The position numbers were made by a program, and so were the translations under genes. Below the pieces are notes generated by a model, which worked only from the letters and a program-made list of their open reading frames with translations, had not been told where the DNA came from and did no database searches. Source: Spirogloea muscicola (lineage: Eukaryota; Streptophyta; Zygnematophyceae; Spirogloeales; Spirogloeaceae). From it: 64,000 nt of DNA. The stretch covers positions 557,580 to 621,579 of the forward strand of contig WELB01000026.1 of assembly GCA_009602725.1 (NCBI GenBank). Direction: 5' to 3'. Below are positions 21,539-33,601 of the stretch, one piece after another; position 1 is the stretch's first letter; each line of letters opens with the position of its first letter.

Positions 21539-24435
21539 ATGGCGGCGCGCGGCGTGGCGGTGCGGCGGCGGCCGCCGGCGGGCCCGCCGTCGCACATGGT
21601 CGGGCCCTTCCAGTTCCGCATCGACGGCGAGGACAACCTGCCGCGCAACATCCTGGAGGAGATCGTCTGGAACAAGGTCCGGCACCATCGCCCTGGCGCT
21701 CGTAGGCCACCTGCCATGGCACGGCACTCCAGGCCCCCTGGCACTACAGCGGATCCCGCAACAAGCAGGTCCAGCCGGTGATTTACTACAGCACAGCAAA
21801 GCGGCCCCAAGTGTGGTGTCGGACTGGTGGCAAGAGCCGGGCAGCGGCCGCTGCGCCCGAAAGCCGCACCCACCATGGCAATTTCACCGTCCTGATTGCC
21901 GCGGCTGGGGGTGATCGGGGATCGCCCTGTGCCACGAACCTTCTCTGCCAGTAGTCAGGCAGCGCTCGACTAGTGCAAGTGGCAGGAGCTCAGCTGGCAC
22001 ACCGACCCATGGTAGAGATTGGCAGAAGCATTGGAGATTCGCCAGCAGCCTGCGACAGCAATAACTCGTGAAGTCGTCATTACTTCCTGACCCAGTGTTC
22101 GCGTGGCTTGCCTAGCTAAAATGCCCACGGGCACTAGCGGCCTGCCGCAGGACAAGGAGGTAGACGCGATGAAGGAGAAGATGCCGCTGAGCACGCTGCT
22201 ACGGGGGATGGACGGCCTGCCGCCGACGCGCGACTTCGCGGGCACGTTGCGCTCGCGCGCCGCGGAGACGGGCGTGCCCGGCCTCATCGCAGAGGTCAAG
22301 AAGGCATCGCCCAGCCGGGGCGTTATTCAGCCCAACTTTGATCACGTGAGCGCCTTTGTTTCCAAGCTCCGCATTGCTTCGCTTACTTGCTGGAAGAACA
22401 GTGCCCACAGTAAGCTAAGGTCCTTCATGTCAGATCCCCAGCGTGGAGTCCTCTCTAGAGTTGCCTTTGGCACATCACCAGACAAAGCTCCTGGCTTAGG
22501 CGTCCTCGCTGTCGTCTTTGCCAATGAATGTAGGTGAAGATAGCGAAGGCATACGAGAGAGGAGGTGCGGCATGCCTGAGCGTCCTCACAGACTCCAAGT
22601 ACTTCCAGGTAGGTCTGGCCTCCTCAACCCCTCACCATGGTGGCCAACATACTGTAGTTCCAGCTCTAGGTCCAACTCATTTGCATCGTTTGCATATACG
22701 AGGCTCTTCGTCACGCTCAGAGCTTCTACGCAGCCTGTTGTGAGCTCTCCTGCAATGTCATCTTAGAGAAGGTGAAGTGCGTCATACCTGAGGTTGCATG
22801 TTAGTTGGTGGATATGGCGGCTGGCAGGGAAGCTTTGAGAACCTGAAGGAGATTCGAGCAGCAGGTGTGCAGGTACGCTAAGGGCAAACCCTACTTGAAG
22901 TGCAAGTTAGCTGAAATGTATGGTACGCAATCATGTTCTTGTGTGGAGCTTTACCCCATCTGTGATCACCACACTAAAGCTGCTGCACTGGAGACAGACA
23001 CACAAGAATCTGATGTTCGTGAGCTTTAGCTTGAAGTCTAGCCCCAGAGCCAGAAGCAAGGGAAAGTGTGTAGCAATGCGAGGAGTTACACGAGGAGCCC
23101 AAGTGGCTTCACCTGGTAACTGACCCGCTCCAGTGCCTGCAGTGCCCGTTGCTGTGCAAGGAGTTCATCATCGACGCCTGGCAGCTCCACTTCGCACGGC
23201 TTAAGGGCGCCGACGCCGTGCTGCTCATTGCGGCCGTGCTGCCTGATGCTGATCTCAAGTACATGAGCCAGATCTGCAAGTTCCTCGGCCTCACACCCCT
23301 CATTGAGGTAGCCCATGTAGTGGCAACAATGCCGCTATCTGAAGATCCAATGCTTGTGGCTTGCTTGCTTCCCGGTTGCTAGTAGCAGGTCTCTGCGCAG
23401 GGCGCCTGCTCGTCCTTCGCTTGAGCCACTGGCCATGTGTGATGCTTATATTCAGGTGCACACGCCGCTCGAGATGGACAGGGTCCTTGGCCTTCCCAGC
23501 GTGGCCATGATTGGAATCAATAACCGAGACCTGGGTGAGGCAATTTGCACCCAAAATGTTGTCAGCATTTCTGAAGGAGAGATGACAATCTAGCAGGAAT
23601 ATGTGTTTGCACTACCTCAGTGGCCCCATCAGGGTTCTTCAATTTTTCTGCACAAACTGGAGAGTGTTATGAGATGACGTAGTGATATGAGAAAGGATGG
23701 GACAATCTTAACATCGTTCATTTGCTTCTCTAGGTCTTTATCTTACAACTAAATACCCTTACTGCATTTTATGCAGGTACCTTCAAGGTGGACATCGGCA
23801 ACACAGTAAGTCTCTTGAGTGGTGATCGTGGCAAGAAAATTCGAGACAGAGGCATCCTTGTGAGCACTCAGTCCAACGACTTGCAGCAGCTTCGCATTGA
23901 CGTTAAATGTGGCTAAAGCTGTCAGGTCTTACTCGAAGAGTTTTCATATCAATTGATATGATCATGAGCTCCTCCACACATGATCGACTGCTGGCCATCT
24001 TTGGTTTGATTCCTGCGAGCTACACATCCGTCACAGGTCGTTGGGGAGTCTGGCCTGTTCACTCCAGAGGACATCGCCACTGTTCAACAGGCTGGATGCG
24101 AAGCGGTACATGCTACCCTTTGTCTTCGACATAGCACGTTATATCATTTACTTATCTGCCAAAAGGCAGAAGTCAGAAGGACCACACTGCAAGGCTTACG
24201 TTACAGACAGACTGGCACCAGTACCTTTTGCAGCCGTCTCACAGGGATATGTCGCTGTTGCAGCTCAAACATCTCGAGCATGCTCCATCAGCTGATATTT
24301 TTCGTCCCACAGGTCCTGGTTGGGGAGTCGCTGGTGAAGCAGGATGATCCGGCCATGGGTATAGCAGGCCTCTTTGGGAAAGACATCTCCCGGACAGCGG
24401 CGTTTGAGCATGGGGTGCAAGCTGCAGTCACATGA
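21539..24435 (+). CDS. Indole-3-glycerol-phosphate synthase, plastid type (9 exons visible)
   Basis: Tryptophan synthesis: ring closure of CdRP to indole-3-glycerol phosphate, in plants in the plastid. Exons 21539-21676, 22151-22345, 22534-22608, 22828-22872, 23143-23307, 23456-23534, 23777-23859, 24037-24105 and 24313-24435 join in phase to 323 aa. The first has the plant-specific block [19 protein letters not shown], then [10 protein letters not shown]. Catalytic motifs follow: [11 protein letters not shown] (Lys), [21 protein letters not shown] (Lys), [28 protein letters not shown] and [13 protein letters not shown]. It ends with LFGKDIS and a short tail. Plant proteins carry a transit peptide before the RRRPP block, so the true first exon is probably in the gap at 21049-21402. 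The ATG at 21539 is used only because it is the first in frame. The gene is divergent from MinC. Confidence 0.95.
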
Positions 24436-24666
24436 AGAGACGACAACAGGCGTTGCCCTCAAGCCAGCACGCAGGGCGGCCACCTGCGGAGGCTTCTCGT
24501 CAGCCAAGAGAGCCAGCTCTGTTGAGGCTTTGCCTTTACCTGTATTTGTAAATTTACTTGAATGTGCTCCTTTCCTTACGTATGAGCCGATTATTTCAGA
24601 GGCAGACGTTTTGCAGCAGAACCAGTAAGGGGTCTTTGGCAGCCTTGAGTAGCAGGGCTGCTGTGG

Positions 24667-25302
24667 GTGGCAATGGCTGAAGCTAGGTTGTTCCAAGTGA
24701 AGGCAGCAAAGCCAAGCGCACGACAATTTTTAGGAGAATTGGCGGAGGCCTTTCGGACTGCTTATATAGCTAGGTACGTCTGCAACGTGCATCTAAGGGA
24801 ATTGATGGCATCCTTGCAACAAGCATTGAAACCCTTGCAAAACCAGCGATTAGATTTGGACCGAAAGCAAGCGACTAGGTGTTACTTTCGGTCCAAAACG
24901 CTTGACTATCTGACAGTGGCAAGACCAGCAAGGAGGTTGCCTGATGTCACTTGGAAGGACATTCTACTGAACAACAAGCTCGTGCACACAAGTCATAAGG
25001 CAGAGTGCAGGCTTAGTAGGGGCCTCCACCATAGGCTTGCAATGAACTACAACAGCAACGCGTCAAGAAGAATGTGCCGAGGCATGTGCCTGACGGTGGC
25101 TAAAATTGCTAGAGTGGAAGCGGCAAGCAGTGCACTGCCAACAGCTGTGTGCAAAGGCCCCAAAGCAGCAGGCCACTTGCTTGTAGTATGTCTGCCAGAG
25201 GAACTGTGCCCAAATGTGCAGCCCATGATTGCAGCCCGGATCTTTAATGACGCCCCTCTTAAGAGGAACCTACTGACCCCATCCATAACAAGTACCGATT
25301 GA
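24667..25302 (+). CDS. Hypothetical single-exon ORF, 211 codons
   Basis: This open frame starts MAMAEARLFQVKAAKPS and ends NLLTPSITSTD. Composition is basic and Ala/Leu rich with scattered Cys; no signal peptide, membrane segment or known motif is visible. A 13-bp inverted repeat at 24855-24897 is inside the frame. It lies entirely between two converging genes, and its length is not far above what chance allows at this base composition. It may be an unknown gene, a remnant, or chance. Confidence is low. Confidence 0.25.
   Translation: MAMAEARLFQVKAAKPSARQFLGELAEAFRTAYIARYVCNVHLRELMASLQQALKPLQNQRLDLDRKQATRCYFRSKTLDYLTVARPARRLPDVTWKDILLNNKLVHTSHKAECRLSRGLHHRLAMNYNSNASRRMCRGMCLTVAKIARVEAASSALPTAVCKGPKAAGHLLVVCLPEELCPNVQPMIAARIFNDAPLKRNLLTPSITSTD
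24855..24897. repeat. 13-bp perfect inverted repeat, 17-nt loop
   Basis: TTTGGACCGAAAG (24855-24867) and CTTTCGGTCC followed by AAA (24885-24897) are exact reverse complements. The site lies in the 3' intergenic region of two converging genes and would form a stable hairpin on either strand. Confidence 0.85.
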
Positions 25303-25363
25303 CAAAGCCACCAAGGGAAGCAGCGCCGCTTTGATCAGTATTTCAAGTATATCCAACCCATTG

Positions 25364-27989
25364 TTACACTTCCAAAACCCAACCCATGTGGTCCTGGGAC
25401 TTGCCAAGCTGCAAGTCCGTGAGCGCCGTGTACAGCTCTTGGGAGATGGGACCAACACCTCCACCGCCGTAATGCACACTGCCAAGAAACATATATTCCA
25501 ACAAGTGAGCAGCATCATGAGCAGGCAACATGTTGATCTGCACTTTGCAAAAGCTTCATCATGTGCTAAATTACAAGGTGGCTACAAAGTCAAAGACAAA
25601 ACCTGAGCATTGCATAGCCCTTGACTTGTGGCATTACTTACACATCGTCTTTAAAGCTGACGCTGCCAACGGGGGATACAACCACAGCAGTGCCCGTGCA
25701 GAAGACCTCATCAGCCGCCAGCAGCTCGTCAACTGCTATTGGCTTCTCTGCAACCTGTTGCATGTTCACAATCCAAATGACTTGGTCAGGGAGGTACTAT
25801 GCACTACTGGATCTCCGAAGGTAGTGTCACTTTCTGGCTCTTGATCAAGCAGGGTAGCTGAAGGTGCTATGAATGCAGCTGTTGACAGGCCAACACTGGC
25901 CAGCTTGCCAGTTGTGCACCTTGTAGCCGCGGCTGCTGGCGAGCTCCAGAATGCTTTTCCTCGTGATGCCAGGCAGTATCGTGCCTTTCACTAGGTCAGG
26001 CGTGGCAACCTCCCCATCCTGCCAGATGTCAAACTGGTGTTATGGAGCTTCTTCCAACCCCACCTCCTTGAGGCTTGCCACTGTCAGTGACGTAAGGCAA
26101 CTCTGCATGACTGAGGACTCTCACATTGGTCCTACTAGAGACCCAGACCCTAACACCCTTTGTGCACGGTGGTTGACACTGTAAGGGTAATGTACAGTCA
26201 CTCTAGCTACTTGGAAGCTTTCAAGGTAGTCCTACAATGGACTCTGGTCCTAACAATTTTTAATGAGTATTAGAGCGGTAATCCTCATCACATATTGATC
26301 AGACTGACTTGGTAGTACCTTCACAACGAAGATGTTGCAAGAAGAGACCTCCTCAATGTACCTATTCTCCACAACATCCAGGTAGACCACATCTGAAAAG
26401 CCCTTGGCCTTGGCCTCCAGCTGGGTCCTCAGGACCTGGCAGAGTGACCAGCAACTGTCTCAGTCCAGTCTGACCTCATGCAAAACTTGCTCTGCTTCAA
26501 TGAGGGCTGCCACTTGGGCTACAGCACCACGCTCAAGCTAAGAACGACTCAACTGGAGCGTAATTGCCGATAGTCTTGGCGGCGCCGGTGCCGCCGGGCG
26601 CTGCCCGGTGGTATGTCTCCTCCACCTTGAGGACGATCGGTGTCAGGCTCCCACCCTATGATGCCATCCACACACAGACTGCCTCAGCACCCAAAGAAAC
26701 GATGACATATTCACAACAGCAACAGGAGCAGCAGCCTCACTACTTCCCGCCAATGTGCTTAGGGGAAGAGGCTGGTGAGAAGAGCACTAGGGGCTGAGCT
26801 CACACAGCATTGTCAATTGAGGCTCACCCGAAAGTAATTGCCTACAGGGGAGCAGTACACGAGGAAGGTGTACTCGGGCGCGGGTCCAAGGCCCAAGATG
26901 GGACCACTCCCAATCAACAGCGGCCGCACATACAGTGAGCCCTTGCCCGGCGGCGGTACCTACACCGCTTCCCAAGCAATGTCAGTGTCTGGGCAATCGT
27001 TGAAGTGGTCAAGTTGGTCCGCTTTTCGCCAGCCTCCTCAAATATGCAACCTAGCACTACGATCAAGCAGTTGAGCATAGCAGCTGAGAAAGATGGCCGT
27101 CCATTAAGGGCCAGTCTGTCCCACCCATCGCTCGTTGGCGCGAATAGTTTGCCTGACAGCCTCCACAAAGGCGTCCACGGATGGTGCAGGCATGCTCATG
27201 CGGTCGGCACTTGCAATCATGCGCTCCGCGTTCTGGTTGGGCCGAAACGTGAGCAACCGCCCGTCGGCCGCACGGTACGCCTTGAGACCCTCGAAAACGC
27301 CCTGCAGCCAGACGAAGAAAACATGATCGCTCTTCATCACCACTGCCACTATAGTGGCTTCATGGACAGAAGAAGGCCAGTGGCAGCAGGAGAGAGAGAG
27401 AGGGTGTCAGGAGGAGAAGAGCGCCGCCAGTCTCGAGCAGCTGCCGCACCTGACCATAATTGAGCACGCCGGCGGACGGGCTGAGCTCCAGGTTGCCAAA
27501 GGGCAGTAGCCGGCCGGGCTGCCACTCACCGCCGCGCTCGCACGTCATCGAGAACATGGCGTCCGTGGCGATCAGACCAAACTCAATGTGATCCCAGTCG
27601 ATGCTCGCCAGCGGCGTCACGCTGTCCGCCTGGTCGCTGCAGTAGCGACACCAGCAGATGACGGCCTGAAGCTACCACTCAGAAGTAAAGTACACTAAGT
27701 GACCAACATGAAAGCAAACCAGTAGAATGCTTGCCAAAAACGTGACGAAAAGCGGCGTACCTCTGAGGAGCCGCCACGGCGGCCTCGACGGCAGCCACTG
27801 GCCGCCTCCGGGGAGCCTCATGGACCTGACAAGCGCAACCCTTGGCAGTTTTGGGGCTCCCGCTGCGATGACCACAGGCAGCAGCAGCAGAGGTACAACC
27901 GACAGCGGTGGCGACGGCTACGACCGGACTTGCTTAACGGCAGGGCGGCCGACAGCGAACGGCGGCGGCTTTCGCCTCGGAGGCGCCAT
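25364..27989 (-). CDS. Branched-chain amino acid aminotransferase, organellar (10 exons)
   Basis: PLP enzyme for the last step of Leu, Ile and Val synthesis or the first step of their breakdown. Exons (minus): 27930-27989, 27761-27825, 27450-27636, 27125-27301, 26828-26959, 26554-26655, 26319-26435, 25920-26018, 25642-25754 and 25364-25478. They are in phase, about 388 aa. Motifs in order: [81 protein letters not shown] (Lys binding PLP), [37 protein letters not shown] and [10 protein letters not shown]. This is the plant BCAT class IV fold, full length. The first two exons give a basic Pro/Ala-rich leader ([14 protein letters not shown]), which fits a transit peptide. These two exons are the least certain; the rest is firm. 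Confidence 0.93.
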
Positions 27990-29335
27990 TCACCTGTGCA
28001 GGGCTTCGAAGGCTTCCGGCGGAGGAGGGCGACGAGCCTCGAAGCGGGCCGGGCGCAGCGCGCGGCGCCCGCAGGCGGCGTGGCGCGAGCCTGGCGGGCC
28101 CGTCGCCGTCGCGCGGGTGATCGGCAAGCCAGGCCTCCGAGGCGACGGCGGCGGCGGCGGCGGCGACTGCGGCGGCGGCGGCGGCGGGGGGGACGCAAGC
28201 AGGCCTAGTCTGCGGGGAAATAATCAGGAATATGACAGAATTGCCAGGCCGGCAGAGACCGCCGGGGGAGAGCAGGCTGGAAGAGCCCTTCTTCGAAGCG
28301 CAGCCACGGCGGGTAGGGGTTTCCGAGGGGTTCAGGATTTGGTGGCGTGACGCAGGGGTCATCCAGTGTCGGGGACGAGAGGCGCATGAGACGCGAGGGA
28401 CAGGCCAAAGCAAGCCGATGCACAGTGCAGGCAGAAAGCTACGGGGGACGAACAGCGGGCGATAGGGCGAGGGCTGTGAAAGACGAGTGCTTCTTCCAGT
28501 GGTGGGAGAAGAGGCTAGCCCCGAGTGTGGACGAGGTCAGGGTGGGGAAGCACTGCTACAGACTGAACGAGGGGCTGCTCATGCGAGTGGCAGCTGTGAA
28601 AGCCAGCCTGGTGCATAAATAACAACTTCTGGCGTGCAATGACACCAAACGGCCTCCTAGTTCCTCCGAGCATTTATGCACTTGTGGACCAGAAACTATT
28701 GAGCGTCCATTCACAGAAATCACAGAAGAGTAGTCTCGCTGCCCGCCTTCTCGGACCTTATCCATCCTGTTTCGCTGGCCTCTCACAGCCACCGCCTTCC
28801 GTCGCAAGTGCTGCCTCTGCTGTCATGTGTACTACGCAGAGCCGCAGCTGGGCAACAGGGCCCTCTCTACAATCCCGTGTCAGCAGAAGGAAGTCAGATG
28901 AGCTGCAGAGGGGAGAGGAACCCCGCTGTTCAAGACAGGCTGCATCAAGTGCGCAACCGGCACGGGGGTGCAAGGCCAGCAATTGGGACCGCTGGCGGGA
29001 CATGGAGATACGCCTACAGTAGCAAGACACAAGACCCAGAGGCACGGAGCCTCCAGGCAGTGCTGCACCCTGCTCGCCGAGCCGGTGGTCAGCTTGAGAG
29101 GCCATGCAGCGCCAAAGGAAGCGATGGCTGTGGACAAGGGGTTGCCTCCCCCCACCCGCGGCAACTGAGGCGCTTGAGCGCAGCCTTTCACGTCGCCGCG
29201 CTGCTGAAGCCGTCCACGGGCGCTGCTGTGGGCCAGGCGCTCGGAATTATGCACTCAATCAAGGCTACTTTGCTTCGCAGTGACTGCGACACGGAGGCGG
29301 GATCGAGAGCCATGACTGTCGGGCATCTTGCCCGC
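27990..29335. other. GC-rich leader and degraded repeat, no gene recognised
   Basis: 28135-28195 is a CGG-repeat run upstream of the aminotransferase start. Near 28465-28500 and 28745-28800 lie degraded retroelement hairpins (GGGCGAGGGCTGTGAAAG on one strand; ACCTTATCCATCCTGTTTCGCTGGCCTCTCACAGCC-like on the other). The remainder up to 29335 is 3' flank of the NusB-domain gene, with no exon chain that I can build. Confidence 0.45.
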
Positions 29336-32219
29336 CTAGTACTCCTCCCACCAGCTGCCAAAGGTGGCAGCAGGCGATGGAACATCTGCCTCGGCCCCTA
29401 ACGCCACTGGGAGAAGCCACTCCAGCGACTCCACGCCGCCATTGCCTTTCTGGGGCATGTTGTCGCTCTCCTTGTCGTTATCTTCATCAGATGTCTCCAC
29501 TTCCGCTCTTTGCTCCGACGCGGCTCGCTGCCAAGGCTCTCCGCGTACCCGGAAGTACCGGCCCAAGCAGCCATTGACCACCCTCGCAGCAGCCGGATCG
29601 CAGTACAGCTTTGACAGCTCCACAGCCTGTACATTTGATTGCAGCAAGAGGCACATTGCTGTCATGCTACTCAACAGCGTCAAGAGGCAGAGGCACATGA
29701 CTGACTTGGTAAGATAATGGGAGAGACATTGGGGTCCTTAAGCACCAACTGCATACCTCGCTCATGACCACCCGATAAGGAGTCGGGAGACCCTCCAGCT
29801 CGGCCAGGGCTAGGTGGAGGATGCACCTTGGCAGCAGTGCCTCCACCTCTGCCCCCTGCCGGAGAACAATGACGTGCATATAATTACCAGAAGACAATAG
29901 AGGCTTCATCTTCGACTTGGACTGCCTTGTAGCTACGAGAGCAGAAGATTGCAAGGTGGGCAGCCATTGAGACATACCTTCCATCGGTGCGGCACAAGCT
30001 GGTTGATGATGCTGGCATGTGCTGACCACTTGACTGCCGCTGCCTCCACAAGTGAGCCGCAGAAGCTGAGTGGCAAACCACAAGCATCAGTGAAGAGTAT
30101 CCACCTGAGTAGCCGCAGATAGGAGACTTGCATCCACTGTGTGAATGCAGGTCTGGCAGAGGTACCTCAGCACGAAGTCGTTGAACACTGCAGTGAGGGG
30201 CACAGCCAGCTCCACTAGCTCCATGGACCATCCTGGACGATGTCGAGCAACATCAGGAATGCTGCTAGATCCAACACAGACTCAGAGAGGGCACAATAGA
30301 GTGGACACAGAGATTGTCAAGCTTTATCATACCTGCAGGAGTCTCCATGACATTTCCATCAGTATGCAGCTTGTGCGTGGAGCTTGTGCTTTCCGACTTG
30401 ACGACAACAGGTTGCACCACAAGATCCCTGAATGCTCTCCGGTCGAGAGTGCCTGAGCAAAACCAGAGGAGAGAGGTACTTTAGTAGAAGTGTTACATTT
30501 GGGCTTTAACACAACCGACACCCTACTCCCCATACAACCAATTGAGGCAGGAGCTTGGCATACCCCGGCCCAGGGATGCAAATGCAAGTCAGGCTAAGAG
30601 TGCACAGTGAGGAGGAAGGGGGACAAGCGCCGGGACAAGCACAGCTGCAAGTCGGATTGGAGTGGCACTACTTCATATCGAGATTCTTCCTAGTCATGGA
30701 GCACAGCAGTCACGACTGCGCTGTGGCGGGGAGATGAATGTCCGGCCCCAATGGAGCCATGCGGCAACCACGCAAGATGCCGCTTGGCAACGAGAGGCCG
30801 GTGGGAGAGCAGCGAAACGGCAGCCCGACGCCAGGACGGCAGCGGGCAGCCGCCCCGCGGTCGCTCTCCCGTGTCCCTCTCCCTGGGATGTAACGAACGA
30901 ACGCCACAGGCGCAGCCAGAAGCCGCAAGGCCGGCCGTCCTGACCATCCCAGAACAAGCTCTAATCGTGGACCTTGACACTTAAGTCCAAGTCTGAAGCC
31001 CTGAGCAAAATGGCTAGGACTACAGAGCGGCGCAGGGTCGTGTGTACCTCTGTCAGCTGCCAGCCTCGCATTTGAGACTTGCAGGGGATCCCTGTCTAAA
31101 TTGGCGGCGGAGAACACCATAGACCTGGGCATGGCCAAGCACAAGGGAGAATGGACCTGGTGGGCAAGGCATTCTGTGACGATGACTCAGAGTGATAAGG
31201 CAAGAACATAGGTCATTTCATCAGTACTAATTACTTTTAATCTAAGAGATGACATTGCAATGTCAATATATAAGCAGCAACACTTACAGCGCAAGCTCAC
31301 GTGCCGCCCGCTTGGTCCGCAGCCGCCCGCTCCAGTCAAGCTTTGGCTCTCCACCATGGCTTTCGTGCACTGCTGCTGGCACAGCAGATGCTTCCTTGCC
31401 AAGTGGCTCATCACTCACGGCCCTGCGCGTGTTTGGCTGGCTTCGATGGCCGACCAGGAGCGACACTGCAGCTCCGTCTATGGCATGCCCGTCTTCACCG
31501 ACTCCGTCCAGCTCTGGGGGCAGCGCCGCTGCCGGTAGCGCGGCCTTGCTCCTCTGGCGCTGGCCGCCATTGTCGACGCCCTCGCGGCATCCAGCATGTG
31601 GCAGCAAAGCAGAAGCCTCAATCGGCCGTTCGCCCATCCCTGAGTTTGTTCGGCCGTCGGCCATCACTGACTCGTCTTCGAGCTCAACGGCGCTGCAAGG
31701 CATGCCGTCTCTGTCCTCCACCGGCAGCTCGTCGTCAAGTCCACCGTCGGCCGCATCCCGACTTCCAACTCTCGCTGGCCCACTGTGGTCATCGCCGGCT
31801 GCCTCTGGGCGCACGTCCACTGGCGGCGCGTCCGCTGGAGTGTGGCGGCGGCTGCCGCCCAGGTCGAGCAGCCGGAGATCGATGGTGTCCCCCGTCGTCG
31901 CGGCGCCACCTGAGCGGTCCCGCCGCGCGGCTTTCTGCTGCTGCCGGCCTGCCGGTGTCTCGCGCGAAGCTGTGGGCAGAGCCCGTGCGCTTGCCGTTCC
32001 TGCGGAGGCCGCGGCGAGCTCGGACGCCGGCAGAGGAGGCTGTGCCGCGCGGAAACGCGGGACCGCCATGGCAGTGCCGCCGCGCCACACTACCCGGCTC
32101 TGCGCACAGAGGCCCAGGGGACCTGACATTGCCGTTGCTCTCCAGGTTGAGCCCTTGCCGTCAAAGTTCCGGCTGGCGCTAGTCGGACGTGCGAGGTCCC
32201 GTCTATCTGCTCGCTGCAA
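29336..32219 (-). CDS. NusB-domain protein, plastid transcription/antitermination type (7 exons)
   Basis: Exons (minus): 31288-32219, 31048-31124, 30333-30452, 30166-30232, 29978-30065, 29757-29855 and 29336-29626. All phases agree, about 557 aa if the start is at 32219. The C-terminal half follows plant NusB-domain proteins: KRAARELAL, NLDRDPLQVSNARLAA, FRDLVVQPVVVKS, WSMELVELAVPLTAVFNDFVLS, LVEAAAVKWSAHASIINQLVP, then the NusB core ALLPRCILHLALAELEGLPT / YRVVMSEAVELSKLYCDPAAA / VVNGCLGRYFR. NusB with NusE binds boxA RNA in bacteria; the plant forms are predicted plastid proteins in rRNA transcription or processing. Exon 1 adds about 300 residues of low-complexity acidic and Ala/Arg sequence, much longer than in the plant homologues I recall. 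An internal start (MAVPRFRAAQ) is possible. The last exon ends in an acidic tail. Confidence 0.85.
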
Positions 32220-33601
32220 CTCGACGACACAGCGCCATTGGCGTCGGCCTGTTGCGGCGGCAGCGGCTGCGGCGGGCGTGGTGGCGGGAGGGCCAAAACT
32301 CTGGGTTTAGGCGCAGGGTGGCGGAGCCAGGCGGGGTCGGGGCGAGACGGAGGAGTGTACCCTGGCGCCGTCTCCCCGAGACGGCGGCGCGGCGCGCGCC
32401 AAGTGGGGCTGGGCCCAAGCGGCCGGCGGCACGCCACCTGCGCGATGCCGTCAGCGCCACCACTAATTGGGACCAGTCCAACGGACCGGCTCGATCGGGC
32501 CCAGACAGCGAGAGCGGGAGGCGCTCACCACCCAGTGAGACACCGGGGGGAAGGCGCGCGGAGCGCAGGAAATGACAGGGTGGCCATCGTCAAGCCAGTA
32601 CCATTGTTCAGTAGTGCAATGAGTGGGGCTACATGAAACGAAGCCCTATGCTAAGGAGAAGGGCTCGCCCATTGAGGATAGGGGCTGGAAAAAGCCAGCC
32701 CAGAAAAGAATGAACAAAGGACGAGAAGGGGCTAAGGTGGCTAAGGTCACAGTGTGACGTGAGTACCAACGGGTGAGCACACACAAACCCGACAAGCTAA
32801 CTGATGGGGGGAGCCTTGGTTCATTCTTTCAACTGGGCTGGCCACTCACAGCCATCGCCCTCCCCTGGAAGAAGTGACTCTCCCAATGGGGGCAAGGGCT
32901 GTGAGAAGCCAGCTCGAAAAGAATTGACAAGGTTCGAAGGGGCCAAACTACGAGCTAAGCAGCGACTGCGGGGCCTGAAGAGGCTATGGCAGAACGGGGG
33001 AGGATGGACCACTTAGTAGTGACGAGTGAGGAGCAGCAGCAGTGTAAGGCAGTGCTTGTGGGAGGCCAGCCCAAAGGAGTATGCGGAAGAGTCCTCCTTT
33101 GCGGCATGACATTGCCCATTCTTTTCTGGGCTGGCATTGCTAGCCCCTCCTCTCTATTTTGGGCCACTCCAGCATTCCACAGGCCTTAATTGCATATTAT
33201 AGAATGCGGCTCTCGCTTTGTTTGCTGTGCTCGCAAGCATTGGCTCTTCATCAACGTGCAGGGCGCGCTCTAAGTCAGGCCTCCGGCTTTCGTGGCGGCG
33301 CTCCAGCTCCCCAAGTTAGCTTGTCCGATTTGTTTGTGCTCTCCCGTGGGTACTAATGTCACCTTAGGCACCTTAGTTTAGGTCTCTGTATTATGTAGCC
33401 TTGTTTAGTTTGCACTCGCCTCTGCTTGAACTGTGTATTGGCTTGAATTGGCCTCCCTTTTCATTTTCATTTCATGCGCCCCGCGCTCCTTTCTCTCTTT
33501 CTCTCTGTGGGCGAGCACGTTGGTCTTTGCGACCCGGTCTCCCTGAAGCTCAATCAGGCCGGGCGGCGGCCCAGCACCCCGCCGCCGCCGCCGACATCGC
33601 C
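32220..33601. mobile_element. Retroelement 3' ends between NusB and COX5b
   Basis: Hairpins with flanks lie at 32665-32735 (-), 32820-32870 (+), 32880-32945 (-), 33060 (-, partial) and 33120-33160 (+). ORF tails are near 32733-32800 (-), 33000-33025 (-, degraded) and 33200-33354 (+; ALALHQRAGRAL, then SLSDLFVLSRGY). The plus-strand copy runs on through its 3' UTR block (TTATGTAGCC, GCTTGAATTGGCC, a CATGCGCC box) to about 33500, barely 100 bp before the COX5b start. 32220-32580 is GC-rich leader of the NusB-domain gene. Confidence 0.6.

Larger units (their letters stand above)
24436..25363. other. Convergent intergenic stretch
   Basis: Lies between the 3' end of indole-3-glycerol-phosphate synthase (+) and the 3' end of the aminotransferase (-). 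It contains the 211-codon open frame and inverted repeat listed separately; otherwise nothing recognised. Confidence 0.5.

Noticed and set aside
31249-32310. 353-codon plus-strand open frame
   Set aside because: It is the opposite-strand shadow of exon 1 of the NusB-domain gene. Composition is Ser/Arg/Ala low complexity and no domain is seen.
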